A stretch of DNA of 64,000 nucleotides from contig OY970206.1 of the NCBI GenBank assembly GCA_963708425.1, positions 1,984,001 through 2,048,000 on the forward strand. Direction: 5' to 3'. The translations under genes and the position numbers were made by a program. Under the pieces are notes generated by a model. The model made no database searches. It saw only the letters and a program-made list of their open reading frames with translations, and was not told where the DNA came from. The first letter of the stretch is position 1. The number at the start of each line of letters is the position of its first letter. Of this stretch, positions 8,959-17,439 are shown piece after piece. The DNA comes from JACMNW01 sp963708425. Lineage in GTDB: Bacteria; Pseudomonadota; Alphaproteobacteria; Rhodobacterales; Rhodobacteraceae.

Positions 8959-9711
8959 ATGACTGACGACAGGCAGGGCACCACGCATTTTGGATATCAG
9001 ACGGTGCCGGAGGCTGAAAAGGCCAGCATGGTGCATTCTGTGTTTACCCGCGTCGCATCGAAATACGATGTGATGAACGATCTGATGTCGGGTGGCATGC
9101 ACCGGCTTTGGAAAGACGCCATGATGGACTGGCTGGCCCCGCGCCCTGGCCAGCGGCTGTTGGACGTGGCTGGCGGTACTGGCGACGTGGCGTTTCGATT
9201 TCTAAAGCGCGCCCCGGGGGCAATGGCGACGGTGCTGGATATGACGGAATCCATGCTGGTTGCCGGGCGGCAGCGCGCCGACGCTGACAAGATGGCGGAC
9301 CGCCTTGATTGGGTGGTCGGGGATGCGATGGCGCTGCCTTTCGCGGACAATAGCTTTGATGTTTACACCATTAGTTTCGGCATTCGGAACGTGACACGGA
9401 TTGAGGATGCACTAACCGAGGCGTATCGCGTCCTGCGCCCCGGGGGTCGTCTGATGGTGTTGGAGTTCAGCCAAATCCCGAATGCGGGGCTGCAATGGGC
9501 ATACGATCGCTATTCGTTCAACGTTATTCCGGCGATGGGGCAGGTTGTAGCCGGGGATCGCGACAGCTATCAGTATCTTGTTGAATCCATTCGTAAGTTT
9601 CCAGATCAAGAGCGTTTTGCCGAAATGATACGCGACGCGGGTTTCGGGCAAGTTAAGTATCGCAACCTGACCATGGGCGTGGCCGCCTTGCATTCCGGGT
9701 GGAAGCTGTAG
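8959..9711 (+). CDS. ubiE: Ubiquinone/menaquinone C-methyltransferase UbiE
   Basis: A 250-residue SAM-dependent methyltransferase that C-methylates the demethylated benzoquinol ring in ubiquinone synthesis. Family motifs: the KYDVMNDLMSGGMHRLWK entry region, SAM motif I LLDVAGGTGDVAFRF, and FGIRNV with YRVLRPGGRLMVLEFS. The ATG at 8959 places the conserved MTDDRQGTTHFGYQTV start correctly; the longer frame from 8872 is not needed. Its TAG stop directly abuts the GTG of ubiB, so the two are coupled. Confidence 0.95.
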   Translation: MTDDRQGTTHFGYQTVPEAEKASMVHSVFTRVASKYDVMNDLMSGGMHRLWKDAMMDWLAPRPGQRLLDVAGGTGDVAFRFLKRAPGAMATVLDMTESMLVAGRQRADADKMADRLDWVVGDAMALPFADNSFDVYTISFGIRNVTRIEDALTEAYRVLRPGGRLMVLEFSQIPNAGLQWAYDRYSFNVIPAMGQVVAGDRDSYQYLVESIRKFPDQERFAEMIRDAGFGQVKYRNLTMGVAALHSGWKL

Positions 9712-11241
9712 GTGCGTGGTCCGCATAACATCTGGCGGCTGATCCGTACGCTGGCAACGTTTGAGCGCACTGGCGGTATTGGCGTGGTCCTAGAGGCGTT
9801 CAAGGCACCGCCGCGCTTGCGATTCGTGGCACGGGTGCTGGGTTGGCCGTTTAAGTGGTTTGGCCTGAAAGGTGATCCAGCGCTGCCGCCCGCTACACGT
9901 GCGCTGACCGCACTTGGGCCCGCATATATCAAGTTTGGTCAAATCCTATCAACTCGACCTGATATTGTAGGAGATGAGTTGGCGTTGCAGCTGAAGTATC
10001 TGCAAGACAAACTGCCACCGTTTTCGACCGCAATTGCAAAAAAGATGATCGAGGCAGAGCTGGAATTGCCTATTGATCAGGTATTTTCAGAATTCTCTGA
10101 ACCGGTTGCTGCGGCGTCGATCGCGCAAGTGCACCGCGCCAAGATTGCAGAAACCGGGGCTGATGTAGCGGTAAAGGTGCTGCGCCCGGGTATCGAAAAG
10201 GCGTTCCGCAAAGACATCGACGCATTCTATCTGGCGGCATCGGTCATTGATCTGCTGGCACCATCGACGCGACGCCTGCGGCCGATGGATGTGATCGCCC
10301 ATTTTGAAGGCGTCGTTATGGGCGAGTTGGATTTCCGCCTGGAAAGCTCGGCCGCTGCCGAGTTCGCGGCAAATACGGCAAAGGACGCTGGATTTCAGGT
10401 GCCAAGGCCGGTTTGGTATTTGTCTGGCCGTCAGATGATGACGCTGGATTGGGCCGAAGGGGCCAATATGGCCGATAACGACGCGATTGATGCGGCGGGC
10501 CACAACAGGCAGGCATTGGCGGCACGGGTGCTGCAGCTTTTCCTTAGTCATGCACTGCGCGACGGATATTTCCACGCGGACATGCATCAGGGCAACCTAA
10601 AGGTGGCGGCGAATGGCGATATCATCGCGTATGATTTCGGGATCATGGGGCGCTTGGATGAATATACGCGGCGGGTTTACGCGGAAATTCTGTTTGGCTT
10701 TATTCGCAAGGATTATCGCCGAGTGGCCGAGGTGCATTTTGAGGCGGGCTATGTGCCAGCTGATCGCGACATAGACGAGTTCGCGCGAGCATTGCGGGCG
10801 GTGGGTGAGCCGATTTTTGGCATGGACGCGTCACGCATTTCGATGGCACGTTTGTTGGCCTATCTTTTCCAGGTAACCGAGCGCTTTGGCATGGAAACCC
10901 GGACCGAGTTAATCTTGCTGCAGCGAACGATGGTGGTCGTCGAAGGCGTGGCGCGCAGTCTGGACCCGCATATTAACATTTGGCAGGTGGGGCAGCCGAT
11001 TGTGGAAGGCTATATCAAGGAAAACATCGGCCCGAAGGCCCTGCTGCGCGACCTAATCAAGACAGCGCGGATAATCTCGCGCTTTGGGCCGCGTTTGCCA
11101 GGTTTGGTTGAGGCCGCATTGATACAGCAAGCGGTAAAGCCAGAACCGCGTCGGGTGCGCGGGCGCAAGCGCAAGCTGGCTTGGGGTGCGGCAACGGCGG
11201 CGCTGGTCGCGGCAGGGACTTGGGTCGGGACGCGCCTTTAA
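9712..11241 (+). CDS. ubiB: Ubiquinone biosynthesis protein UbiB (ABC1/ADCK-like atypical kinase)
   Basis: A 509-residue member of the UbiB/ABC1/ADCK family, an atypical kinase-like ATPase needed for ubiquinone synthesis. The family's KxGQ motif is visible as AYIKFGQILSTRPD, with the nucleotide-binding AAASIAQVHRA segment and a YFHADMHQGNL catalytic loop and DFG motif (DFGIMG). A C-terminal hydrophobic stretch of small residues (AATAALVAAGTWVG) fits a membrane anchor. Translation starts at a GTG immediately after the ubiE TAG. It ends 12 bases before the convergent flgD, the left edge of the flagellar island. Confidence 0.94.
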   Translation: MRGPHNIWRLIRTLATFERTGGIGVVLEAFKAPPRLRFVARVLGWPFKWFGLKGDPALPPATRALTALGPAYIKFGQILSTRPDIVGDELALQLKYLQDKLPPFSTAIAKKMIEAELELPIDQVFSEFSEPVAAASIAQVHRAKIAETGADVAVKVLRPGIEKAFRKDIDAFYLAASVIDLLAPSTRRLRPMDVIAHFEGVVMGELDFRLESSAAAEFAANTAKDAGFQVPRPVWYLSGRQMMTLDWAEGANMADNDAIDAAGHNRQALAARVLQLFLSHALRDGYFHADMHQGNLKVAANGDIIAYDFGIMGRLDEYTRRVYAEILFGFIRKDYRRVAEVHFEAGYVPADRDIDEFARALRAVGEPIFGMDASRISMARLLAYLFQVTERFGMETRTELILLQRTMVVVEGVARSLDPHINIWQVGQPIVEGYIKENIGPKALLRDLIKTARIISRFGPRLPGLVEAALIQQAVKPEPRRVRGRKRKLAWGAATAALVAAGTWVGTRL

Positions 11242-11253
11242 CGCCTTCTGCCA

Positions 11254-11904
11254 TCAAGGCACACGCAGCGCCGTGACGTCTTTTGCAGCAACCTCGATAC
11301 CACCATCAAGGATCAAGGTGGTACCAAGCGGGCCATTCTTTGCCTCGATGATCCGGGCATAGGCTTGTACGGGTGCCGTTTCTAGAAGGCGATCACCGGA
11401 ATAGCTTTCCATTGCCAAACTATACTTGCCTGTCGCCAGCGGGTTGCCCTCGATATCTGCGCCAAGCCATTCGTAAGAGTCATTTGATGTCGGCATGTCT
11501 TCGCGCGACACCATGGTGCCAGCAGCATCCCGCACCACAAGAACCGCGCGGTCAGCCCCCGCGGATGGCGTCGGTGACAGAGTGACCGGATCGCCATCCA
11601 TCCACACTGGTGCGGATGCCCGCGCCTCTTGCCCTACCCAAGCGGCGAGTTGCGACATGCCCATGATGCCAAACTGGCTGGCAAGACCTTCCAGCAGCTG
11701 GTTGGTTTTCACCTGTTGTTCGACGCCGGAAAAGGTTGCGAGCTGCACGGCGTAATCGGCGGAGTCGATAGGTTTCAGCGGGTCTTGGTTTTTCAACTGC
11801 GTCGTCAGCATTTTAAGAAATGTGTTGAAGTCGGAACTGATCGCCGACGCCTTCGCGACGGGTGCAGGCGTGGCCGCGTTCATCGTAGTCGGGGCAATAT
11901 CCAT
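11254..11904 (-). CDS. flgD: Flagellar hook assembly (capping) protein FlgD
   Basis: A 216-residue hook cap that lets FlgE subunits assemble at the hook tip. The N-terminal FLKMLTTQLKNQDPLKPIDSADYAVQLATFSGVEQQVKTN region is the FlgD signature, and the C-terminal part has a FLG_D Ig-like repeat. I start at ATG 11904, seven bases after GGAAG; the longer frame to 12108 overlaps fliK and lacks family character. It follows fliK by 13 bases on the minus strand, so the two hook-completion genes form one unit that ends against ubiB. Confidence 0.93.
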   Translation of the reverse strand: MDIAPTTMNAATPAPVAKASAISSDFNTFLKMLTTQLKNQDPLKPIDSADYAVQLATFSGVEQQVKTNQLLEGLASQFGIMGMSQLAAWVGQEARASAPVWMDGDPVTLSPTPSAGADRAVLVVRDAAGTMVSREDMPTSNDSYEWLGADIEGNPLATGKYSLAMESYSGDRLLETAPVQAYARIIEAKNGPLGTTLILDGGIEVAAKDVTALRVP

Positions 11905-11917
11905 TAAAAACTTCCTT

Positions 11918-13588
11918 TCAAAACCGCAGATCCACACCGGACCCTTTTGAGGATCGGTTAGGTACTGGCGGTCTGGTTTCAGGGGAGGGGGACTGCAATT
12001 GGTCGTTGGCGGCTTCGGAGTTTTCTGCAAATCGCGCTGGCTGGCCTTGGCCGCCGTGCGCAAAACTAAGCGACGCGCCGGAAAAGCCTGATTGACGCAG
12101 ATCGGCAATCAGGTCACTGGCATGGCGGCGCAGCAGATCAAGCGTTTCAAAGCGTTCTGCCGCAATGGTAACGCGAACAAAATCGCCTTCTTGACGGATA
12201 GAGATGGCCACCCGCCCCAATTCTTCGGGCGACAGCGCCAGCTCTAACGGGCCGTCGTTGCTGGATTTGGTCATCTCGATAATAGCCGGGGTCAGGGCTG
12301 GTGGAATGCCAGCAGCAACCGCGCTCGCCGACGGTACGGCGGGAAAGCTGGCGGCTGCTGATGGAGGGGGTGCTGCTGCACCAATGCCCGGGGCTTCTAT
12401 ACTTAGCTTGACGAGTGGCGTGTCTTCCAGATGCTTGGCAACAGTGACCTGCGCCGTCAAAGCTTCTGCAGCCTGCCGCGAAATATTTGCATCCGTAATG
12501 AGGGTCGTCGTCTTTGCCGCAAGAGGCGGAGGAACTGGTTCTGCGGCTATTGGGGCCTGGGGAATGGCGGCAACGGCCAATTTTCCTAGCCAATGCTGAG
12601 ACGCGTCCGCGCTGGTGGAACTGAAGGATATGCCTTTTCTTGGTGCCGTCGTCCCTTCATCCTCCACGACATCTTTAGTGACAGCGCGTTGGTCTGTGCC
12701 TATCCACCTTTGTCGCCAGGCATTTTCTGCGGTCGATGGCGGCGTGTCCGGTTTTGGTCCGTGTTCCGACAGTTGGCTAAATGAATGCGCATCACTCATT
12801 GCACGGGCAGGCGCTGCTGGCGGTTCACTGGTGGCGTTGGTCGGCAGGTTTTGTGCCGCGTCCGGCTTTGAAACGGTGCCTGCCACACTAGCGTCTGTAA
12901 GATCAATGATGTCACTTTTCGCCGACACGATGTTTGATCTGCGCAAATCGGCTGCCACCGGCACTATGGTGTTCGGGCCATCCGACGGCGTCGGTGCTAG
13001 CAAGGCCCGGTTGTTGGCTGACGCGGTTGCCTGCACCAAAACTGGCTGTGCGATTTCCTTTTGTGGCGATGGCTTGAGGTTGGCTGGGTCGGTCGATGTG
13101 TCCGGGCGCGCGTGCGCCAAGACGTCGTTCTCCGCCGCATCACCGACTTTCGTTATTCGCTTGGCAACTGCTTGTTTGACTTGATGGGTTATTTGGGTGG
13201 TTGGATCAAGAACGGCGCATTCAGAACGTGTGGCTTGCTGCGCCCGGACTTGGAGCAGTGCCGATACTGGCGCAGCGACGGGTGCGCCCGCAGCGCGCAT
13301 GTGCGGCACCATTAGAAACTGCGCAAAGATTGGCAGAATGGCGTTGTCTGGTATGGTTTCGTCGGCATTTAGTTCTGGTTGATCACGTATGCCAGTTGCA
13401 CCGCTGGCCGCGGTTGCGGTCGTTGCTGGGCCTGAGGTGTCGGGACTAAGGACCGCTGCATCAACCGCGGCCATAACCTGACAGAAATCGCTTTCCTTGG
13501 CGGCAGCGACATCGGTGGGCAAAAGGGCACCCGCCGCGAGCGGAACTGCCGACATACCTAGTGCCATGTTTTGCGTAACAGCGATCAT
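11918..13588 (-). CDS. fliK: Flagellar hook-length control protein FliK-like
   Basis: A 556-residue protein with a long, low-complexity Ala/Pro/Thr-rich N-terminal part and a conserved C-terminal Flg_hook domain at roughly residues 440-520. The domain includes LELALSPEELGRVAISIR and a RRHASDLIADLRQSGF segment. FliK acts as the molecular ruler and makes FlhB switch export from hook to filament proteins. The long disordered part is usual for the ruler. It is the first gene of the fliK-flgD unit, and the 112 bases upstream face the divergent flgJ-like gene. Confidence 0.88.
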   Translation of the reverse strand: MIAVTQNMALGMSAVPLAAGALLPTDVAAAKESDFCQVMAAVDAAVLSPDTSGPATTATAASGATGIRDQPELNADETIPDNAILPIFAQFLMVPHMRAAGAPVAAPVSALLQVRAQQATRSECAVLDPTTQITHQVKQAVAKRITKVGDAAENDVLAHARPDTSTDPANLKPSPQKEIAQPVLVQATASANNRALLAPTPSDGPNTIVPVAADLRRSNIVSAKSDIIDLTDASVAGTVSKPDAAQNLPTNATSEPPAAPARAMSDAHSFSQLSEHGPKPDTPPSTAENAWRQRWIGTDQRAVTKDVVEDEGTTAPRKGISFSSTSADASQHWLGKLAVAAIPQAPIAAEPVPPPLAAKTTTLITDANISRQAAEALTAQVTVAKHLEDTPLVKLSIEAPGIGAAAPPPSAAASFPAVPSASAVAAGIPPALTPAIIEMTKSSNDGPLELALSPEELGRVAISIRQEGDFVRVTIAAERFETLDLLRRHASDLIADLRQSGFSGASLSFAHGGQGQPARFAENSEAANDQLQSPSPETRPPVPNRSSKGSGVDLRF

Positions 13589-13700
13589 TCTTTTTCCACG
13601 ACTTCTGCCGGATGACTGTCGTTATTGCTGCAACTGGTTACCACCTGTTTACCGGCAACCCGCATAGTCCGAAAAATCTGAAATAACGTTTGGTCCGGAC

Positions 13701-13973
13701 ATGCTTGTTACAACCGCCACGAACACCCCACCCCCACCCACCAAAACCGAAGCCCTACGAAAGCAGGCGCAAGCCTTGGAAGCAGCGTTTCTTGCGGAAA
13801 TGCTGGCCCACACTGGGTTAGATGCCGCCAGCGAAGGCTTCGGTGGTGGTATTGGTGAAGATCAGTTCGGGTCTTTCCTACGCGAAGAGCAAGCCAAGTT
13901 GATGGTGTCTCGCGGTGGAATCGGCCTTGGCGAAAGCCTGTTTCGTGCGTTGTCGGAGAGAAGCAATGACTGA
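13701..13973 (+). CDS. Rod-binding protein, FlgJ N-terminal-like (CheL type)
   Basis: A 90-residue protein that corresponds to the rod-binding N-terminal domain of FlgJ, without the muramidase domain. The segment EALRKQAQALEAAFLAEMLAHTG and the later FGSFLREEQAKLMVSRGGIGLGESLFRAL match the family known as CheL or FlgJ-N in alphaproteobacteria. It probably acts as a rod cap. A separate lytic transglycosylase at 27574-28314 may provide the missing peptidoglycan-cutting activity. Its stop overlaps the next gene by eight bases. Confidence 0.85.
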   Translation: MLVTTATNTPPPPTKTEALRKQAQALEAAFLAEMLAHTGLDAASEGFGGGIGEDQFGSFLREEQAKLMVSRGGIGLGESLFRALSERSND

Positions 13974-14298
13974 TCCCGTCTGCCTCGAGGCTGCACTTGA
14001 TCAAATGTATCATTGCGTTCTGACGGCTGATTTTGGCGATTTACCTAAAATCGTACTGGAAACGGAGCGGCTGGTCGGAGGGCTGGAGGCGCTGCGCGAC
14101 CAAGCGTTGGCAGCGCGATTGCGCCACAAGGCACACCGCAATGGCCGATGCCTTCAGGCAGCGGCGCGGGGGTTGCGTGCAGCACAACGTCGCATGGGTG
14201 AAATGAGCAGCGCAACAGATCGTCTTTCCACCTACACCAGCAGCGGTCAGCGTGCCGAAGTGACGACTGCCCCCGGAACGCTGGCGCAGCGGCTATGA
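13966..14298 (+). CDS. FlgN-like flagellar protein (putative export chaperone)
   Basis: A 110-residue, mostly alpha-helical protein that begins at ATG 13966, overlapping the flgJ-like stop by eight bases. Small helical proteins at this position in related flagellar clusters are FlgN-like chaperones for FlgK and FlgL. The helical region ALDQMYHCV through LETERLVGGLEALRDQAL and a C-terminal Ser/Thr-rich tail fit this, but identity with FlgN is weak by eye. The position before flagellin supports a role in filament-stage export. It could also be a clade-specific protein of unknown role. Confidence 0.6.
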   Translation: MTDPVCLEAALDQMYHCVLTADFGDLPKIVLETERLVGGLEALRDQALAARLRHKAHRNGRCLQAAARGLRAAQRRMGEMSSATDRLSTYTSSGQRAEVTTAPGTLAQRL

Positions 14299-14335
14299 CC
14301 AATCATTCAAATTCGTCGCATTCTGATCTTGCCGC

Positions 14336-14350
14336 TTAGCGAAGCGTTAG
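14336..14350 (+). promoter_or_regulatory. Weak CtrA-like site upstream of flagellin
   Basis: TTAG, seven bases, TTAG. Each half differs by one base from the alphaproteobacterial CtrA motif TTAA-N7-TTAA. It lies about 150 bases before the flagellin ATG. Two mismatches make it uncertain; the other CtrA-like sites in the island match better. Confidence 0.25.
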
Positions 14351-14501
14351 AACTTCGACGGCATTTCTAAAGATGCATTCCACAAGGGGTGGCGCGTTTG
14401 GGGGCAATCCTGGCGCAAGGGGATGAAAGCCCGTTATGCCGCTGTAATGGCTGGTTCAACTCGCCGTGCGCAAAGCGCCGGCCATATGAAGGGAAACGAC
14501 A

Positions 14502-15707
14502 ATGTCGTCCATTTTGACCAACACCGGTGCTATGGTTGCACTGCAGTCGATGAAAAGCATCAACAAAAACCTCGGCATGGTTCAAGCCGAAATTTCGACT
14601 GGAAAGTCGGTTTCAAGCGCCAAGGATAACTCTGCCGTTTGGGCAATTTCCAAGGTGATGGAATCCGATGTGAAGGGTTTTAAAGGCATCAGCGACAGTC
14701 TCGCGCTGGGGTCTTCGACTGTTACTGTGGCTCGGAAGGCTTCTGAAACCGTTACAAACTTGCTGACTGAAATCAAAGGCAAGATCGTTGCGGCGCAGGA
14801 ATCGAACGTTGACCGCGGCAAGATTCAGACCGACATCGTTGCATTGCGTGACCAAATTACTTCGGTGGTCGGGGCAGCGCAGTTCAACGGTTTGAACCTT
14901 GTCGATGGTTCGCAATCGACAGTGAATGTGCTGTCGTCGCTTGATCGTAGTGGTACCAGTGTGACGTCCAGCAGCATCGCGATCGACGCGCAGAACTTGT
15001 CGACCACTGCGGGTGCTGCTTTGACTGGCGGTGGCGGTACGTTGAGCGCTGCCACCGTTTCGACGGGCACACCGGCGACGTTGAACGGGTTTGCGTTTCA
15101 GGGTGCCGGTCCTGCACTGGCGAAGAATGCTCCAACTGCTGCTCCTGCAACGCTTACCGGTCTGATCGAAGGCGATCAGATCAGTCTGAAGATTGGCTCT
15201 ACCGAGGGTAAGTATGTCATTCAGAAGGGTGATACTGCAGACTCGCTTGTTAGCGGCCTGAAAAGCTCGCTGACATCAAACGGGCTGTCGGATACCGACT
15301 TCACCTTGTCACTTGCTTCGGGCGAATTGTCGGTAGCCAACAACACGAACACCGCCGCAGCGCTGTCCGTGACTGCAACCCGGGGAACTGGTGCGTTGGC
15401 GGGTTTGACCACGATTGACGTCGAAACGGACCCGGCGTCGGCACTGACCGCTATCGAAAGCATGATCGACTCTGCAATCGATTCTGCAGCCTCGTTTGGT
15501 TCCGACCAAAAGCGCATCGACATCCAGAAGGAGTTTGTCGGTGAGCTGACGGATGCGCTGAAGGCGGGGATCGGTTCTTTGGTTGACGCCGACATGGAAG
15601 AGGCATCGGCGCGCTTGCAGTCACTTCAGGTGCAACAGCAGCTTGGCACCCAAGCCTTGTCGATCGCCAATCAGGCACCGCAGAACGTACTGTCACTGTT
15701 CCGGTAA
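14502..15707 (+). CDS. fliC: Flagellin
   Basis: A 401-residue filament subunit. The conserved N-terminal D0/D1 helices (MSSILTNTGAMVALQSMKSI, then EISTGKSVSSAKDNSA) and the C-terminal D0 helix (LQVQQQLGTQALSIANQ, ending NVLSLFR) are typical. The middle, about residues 150-300, is a Ser/Thr/Gly/Ala-rich variable domain exposed on the filament. A good ribosome-binding site (AGGGAAA) lies before ATG 14502. A leader of about 200 bases without genes precedes it; FlbT, coded just downstream, acts on flagellin mRNA leaders in Caulobacter. No fliD or fliS accompanies it. Confidence 0.95.
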   Translation: MSSILTNTGAMVALQSMKSINKNLGMVQAEISTGKSVSSAKDNSAVWAISKVMESDVKGFKGISDSLALGSSTVTVARKASETVTNLLTEIKGKIVAAQESNVDRGKIQTDIVALRDQITSVVGAAQFNGLNLVDGSQSTVNVLSSLDRSGTSVTSSSIAIDAQNLSTTAGAALTGGGGTLSAATVSTGTPATLNGFAFQGAGPALAKNAPTAAPATLTGLIEGDQISLKIGSTEGKYVIQKGDTADSLVSGLKSSLTSNGLSDTDFTLSLASGELSVANNTNTAAALSVTATRGTGALAGLTTIDVETDPASALTAIESMIDSAIDSAASFGSDQKRIDIQKEFVGELTDALKAGIGSLVDADMEEASARLQSLQVQQQLGTQALSIANQAPQNVLSLFR

Positions 15708-15716
15708 AGGCATCGC

Positions 15717-15744
15717 TCGGGGCATCCACCTTGGTGCCCCGAGA
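15717..15744 (+). terminator. Hairpin after flagellin
   Basis: Nine-base arms CTCGGGGCA and TGCCCCGAG with a 10-base loop lie 9 bases after the flagellin stop. No T-run follows, so it may act as an mRNA stabiliser or partial terminator between the abundant flagellin transcript and flaF-flbT, rather than as a full intrinsic terminator. Confidence 0.6.
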
Positions 15745-15827
15745 AACTTCCTGACCCCTAGTGTCACCGGCCCTCCGTCGCTGCGGCCCCCAATTTTCCG
15801 AAAGACTTTCCCGTGAACACACACAAC

Positions 15828-16190
15828 ATGGCGCGTAATGCATATGGCCGATCCGAGACACCCGTTCGGTCGCAACGCAGCATCGAATACGATCTATTCG
15901 CGCGCGTAACCAAGCGGATGACAGCCGCATGGGCGGCGCGCAGCAGCGACTTTGCCGGTCTTGTGCGGGCCTTGCACGACAATACGACGATGTGGCGTAC
16001 CTTGGCGGCCGACGTGGCCGAGCCGGAAAATGGTTTACCAAAGCAACTGCGAGCCAAGCTGTTCTACCTGTACGAGTTTACCGCGCAGCACAGCCCGAAA
16101 ATCTTGGATGATCGGGCCAGTGTCGAGGTGCTTGTTGATATCAACACCGCCGTAATGCGAGGCCTTCGCGGGGAAGGAAGTGGCATATGA
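15828..16190 (+). CDS. flaF: Flagellin biosynthesis regulator FlaF
   Basis: A 120-residue FlaF-family protein. In Caulobacter FlaF promotes flagellin synthesis and secretion and opposes FlbT. The start MARNAYGRSETPVRSQRSIEY and the later segment KLFYLYEFTAQHSPKILDD are the family's conserved parts. I start at ATG 15828, which gives the family's M-x-NAY beginning; a GTG at 15813 would add five residues. The gene overlaps flbT by four bases (ATGA). Confidence 0.9.
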   Translation: MARNAYGRSETPVRSQRSIEYDLFARVTKRMTAAWAARSSDFAGLVRALHDNTTMWRTLAADVAEPENGLPKQLRAKLFYLYEFTAQHSPKILDDRASVEVLVDINTAVMRGLRGEGSGI

Positions 16191-16591
16191 GCGGCCTGGT
16201 CCTGAAGCTGGGTCCGCATGAACGGGTCTTAATCAATGGTGCGGTGATTGAAAACGGCGACCGGCGGTCGCGGTTGGCAGTGATGACACCGAATGCAAAC
16301 ATCCTGCGCCTCCGCGATGCAATTCACCCCGAAGAGGTGAATACTCCAGTTCGGCGTGTCTGCTACATCGCACAACTCGTCCTTTCAGGGGACGCGGCAC
16401 CGGAGGATGCCCGAATGCAGCTCTTGCGCGGAATTGAACAGCTTAGCCAAGTATTGACAGACTATGACAGCCGGAACTTGCTTTCTCAGGCGACTGCGGC
16501 GGTGCTGGAAGATCAGCATTATCAGGTGCTTAAAGCGCTGCGCAGCTTGTTGCCGCGCGAAGAGCGGCTGATGGCGGCGCATCCGGCATGA
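16187..16591 (+). CDS. flbT: Flagellin synthesis repressor FlbT
   Basis: A 134-residue FlbT-family protein. FlbT binds the 5' leader of flagellin mRNA in Caulobacter and lowers its stability until the hook is complete. The family start GLVLKLGPHERVLINGAVIENGDRRSRL is clear and length is normal. It overlaps flaF upstream and the DUF1217 gene downstream by four bases each, so the three are probably one transcript. The likely target is the flagellin leader about 1.7 kb upstream. Confidence 0.93.
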   Translation: MSGLVLKLGPHERVLINGAVIENGDRRSRLAVMTPNANILRLRDAIHPEEVNTPVRRVCYIAQLVLSGDAAPEDARMQLLRGIEQLSQVLTDYDSRNLLSQATAAVLEDQHYQVLKALRSLLPREERLMAAHPA

Positions 16592-17403
16592 CCTTTTCGC
16601 CGACGCTACCCTTTGCGGGCTATTCTGGCTGGGCGTTCCTAAAGCGAACCATGCCCACCCAGCGTGCAGCATTTGATGCCACGGCGACACAAAAACGCGA
16701 GGAAGACTACTTTCGCAAAAACATTGGCAAGATCAATACGGCGGAAGAGTTGGTCGCAGATCGTCGGCTTCTACAGGTCGCCCTTGGTGCCTATGGCTTG
16801 GAAAGTGATGTAAACAACAAATACTTCATCAAAAAGGTGCTGGCTGACGGGACGTTGAAAGACGGAACTTTGGCGAACAGGCTGTCCAACAAGCAATATG
16901 AAAAAATGTCGGCTGCGTTTGGCTTTGGCGACTTTTCTACCCCAAGAAACAAGCTGTCGAATTTTGCCGACAAGACGATGGCGCTATTCAAGGAGCGGCA
17001 ATTCGAAACAGCAGTTGGCGAAAAAAATGGCGATTACAGGATTGCGCTCAATGCCGAACGTGAATTGCCTGCCCTTGCCCTTAAATCGGGTAGCGAAGAC
17101 ACGCTTTGGTACACGGTCTTGGGCAACATACCGCTGCGCCGAGTTTTCGAACGGGCTTTGGGTCTGCCAGCCGGTTTCGGGTCGATTGATCTTGATCAAC
17201 AGGTATCCACGATGAAAAATCGGCTTGAAACACGGTTTGGGTCTGATTCGGTCCGACAGTTTTCCGATCCGGCAAAAGTTGAAAGCATCATCCGACGTTT
17301 CCTTGTGCAATCCGACATTGCGAACGCATCGGGACAAACCTCGCGGGCCTCCGCGGCGTTGGAACTGCTACAATCCGGTGGGTTCCGCACAAGATTGCGC
17401 TGA
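16588..17403 (+). CDS. DUF1217 family flagellar-locus protein
   Basis: A 271-residue soluble protein of the DUF1217 family, common in alphaproteobacterial flagellar loci and without a settled function. Two alpha-helical repeats seem to be present: a segment around residues 40-100 (NINTAEELVADRRLLQVAL and KKVLADGT), then a related one in the second half (ALPAGFG and the later FLVQSDIA). No signal peptide or membrane segment is seen. It is coupled to flbT by a four-base overlap and converges with fliI. A role in flagellin control or filament assembly is inferred only from the position. Confidence 0.75.
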   Translation: MTFSPTLPFAGYSGWAFLKRTMPTQRAAFDATATQKREEDYFRKNIGKINTAEELVADRRLLQVALGAYGLESDVNNKYFIKKVLADGTLKDGTLANRLSNKQYEKMSAAFGFGDFSTPRNKLSNFADKTMALFKERQFETAVGEKNGDYRIALNAERELPALALKSGSEDTLWYTVLGNIPLRRVFERALGLPAGFGSIDLDQQVSTMKNRLETRFGSDSVRQFSDPAKVESIIRRFLVQSDIANASGQTSRASAALELLQSGGFRTRLR

Positions 17404-17439
17404 TCCGCGCTGGGCAAATGCCTGTATGGTCATGGGCTT

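Noticed and set aside
10087..10587. 166-codon minus-strand frame inside ubiB
   Set aside because: Antisense to the UbiB kinase-like core; no start site or motif of its own.
14380..14420. Sigma-54 promoter before flagellin
   Set aside because: A TGGCGC stretch is present, but the -12 GC element is out by one base, so the -24/-12 spacing fails.
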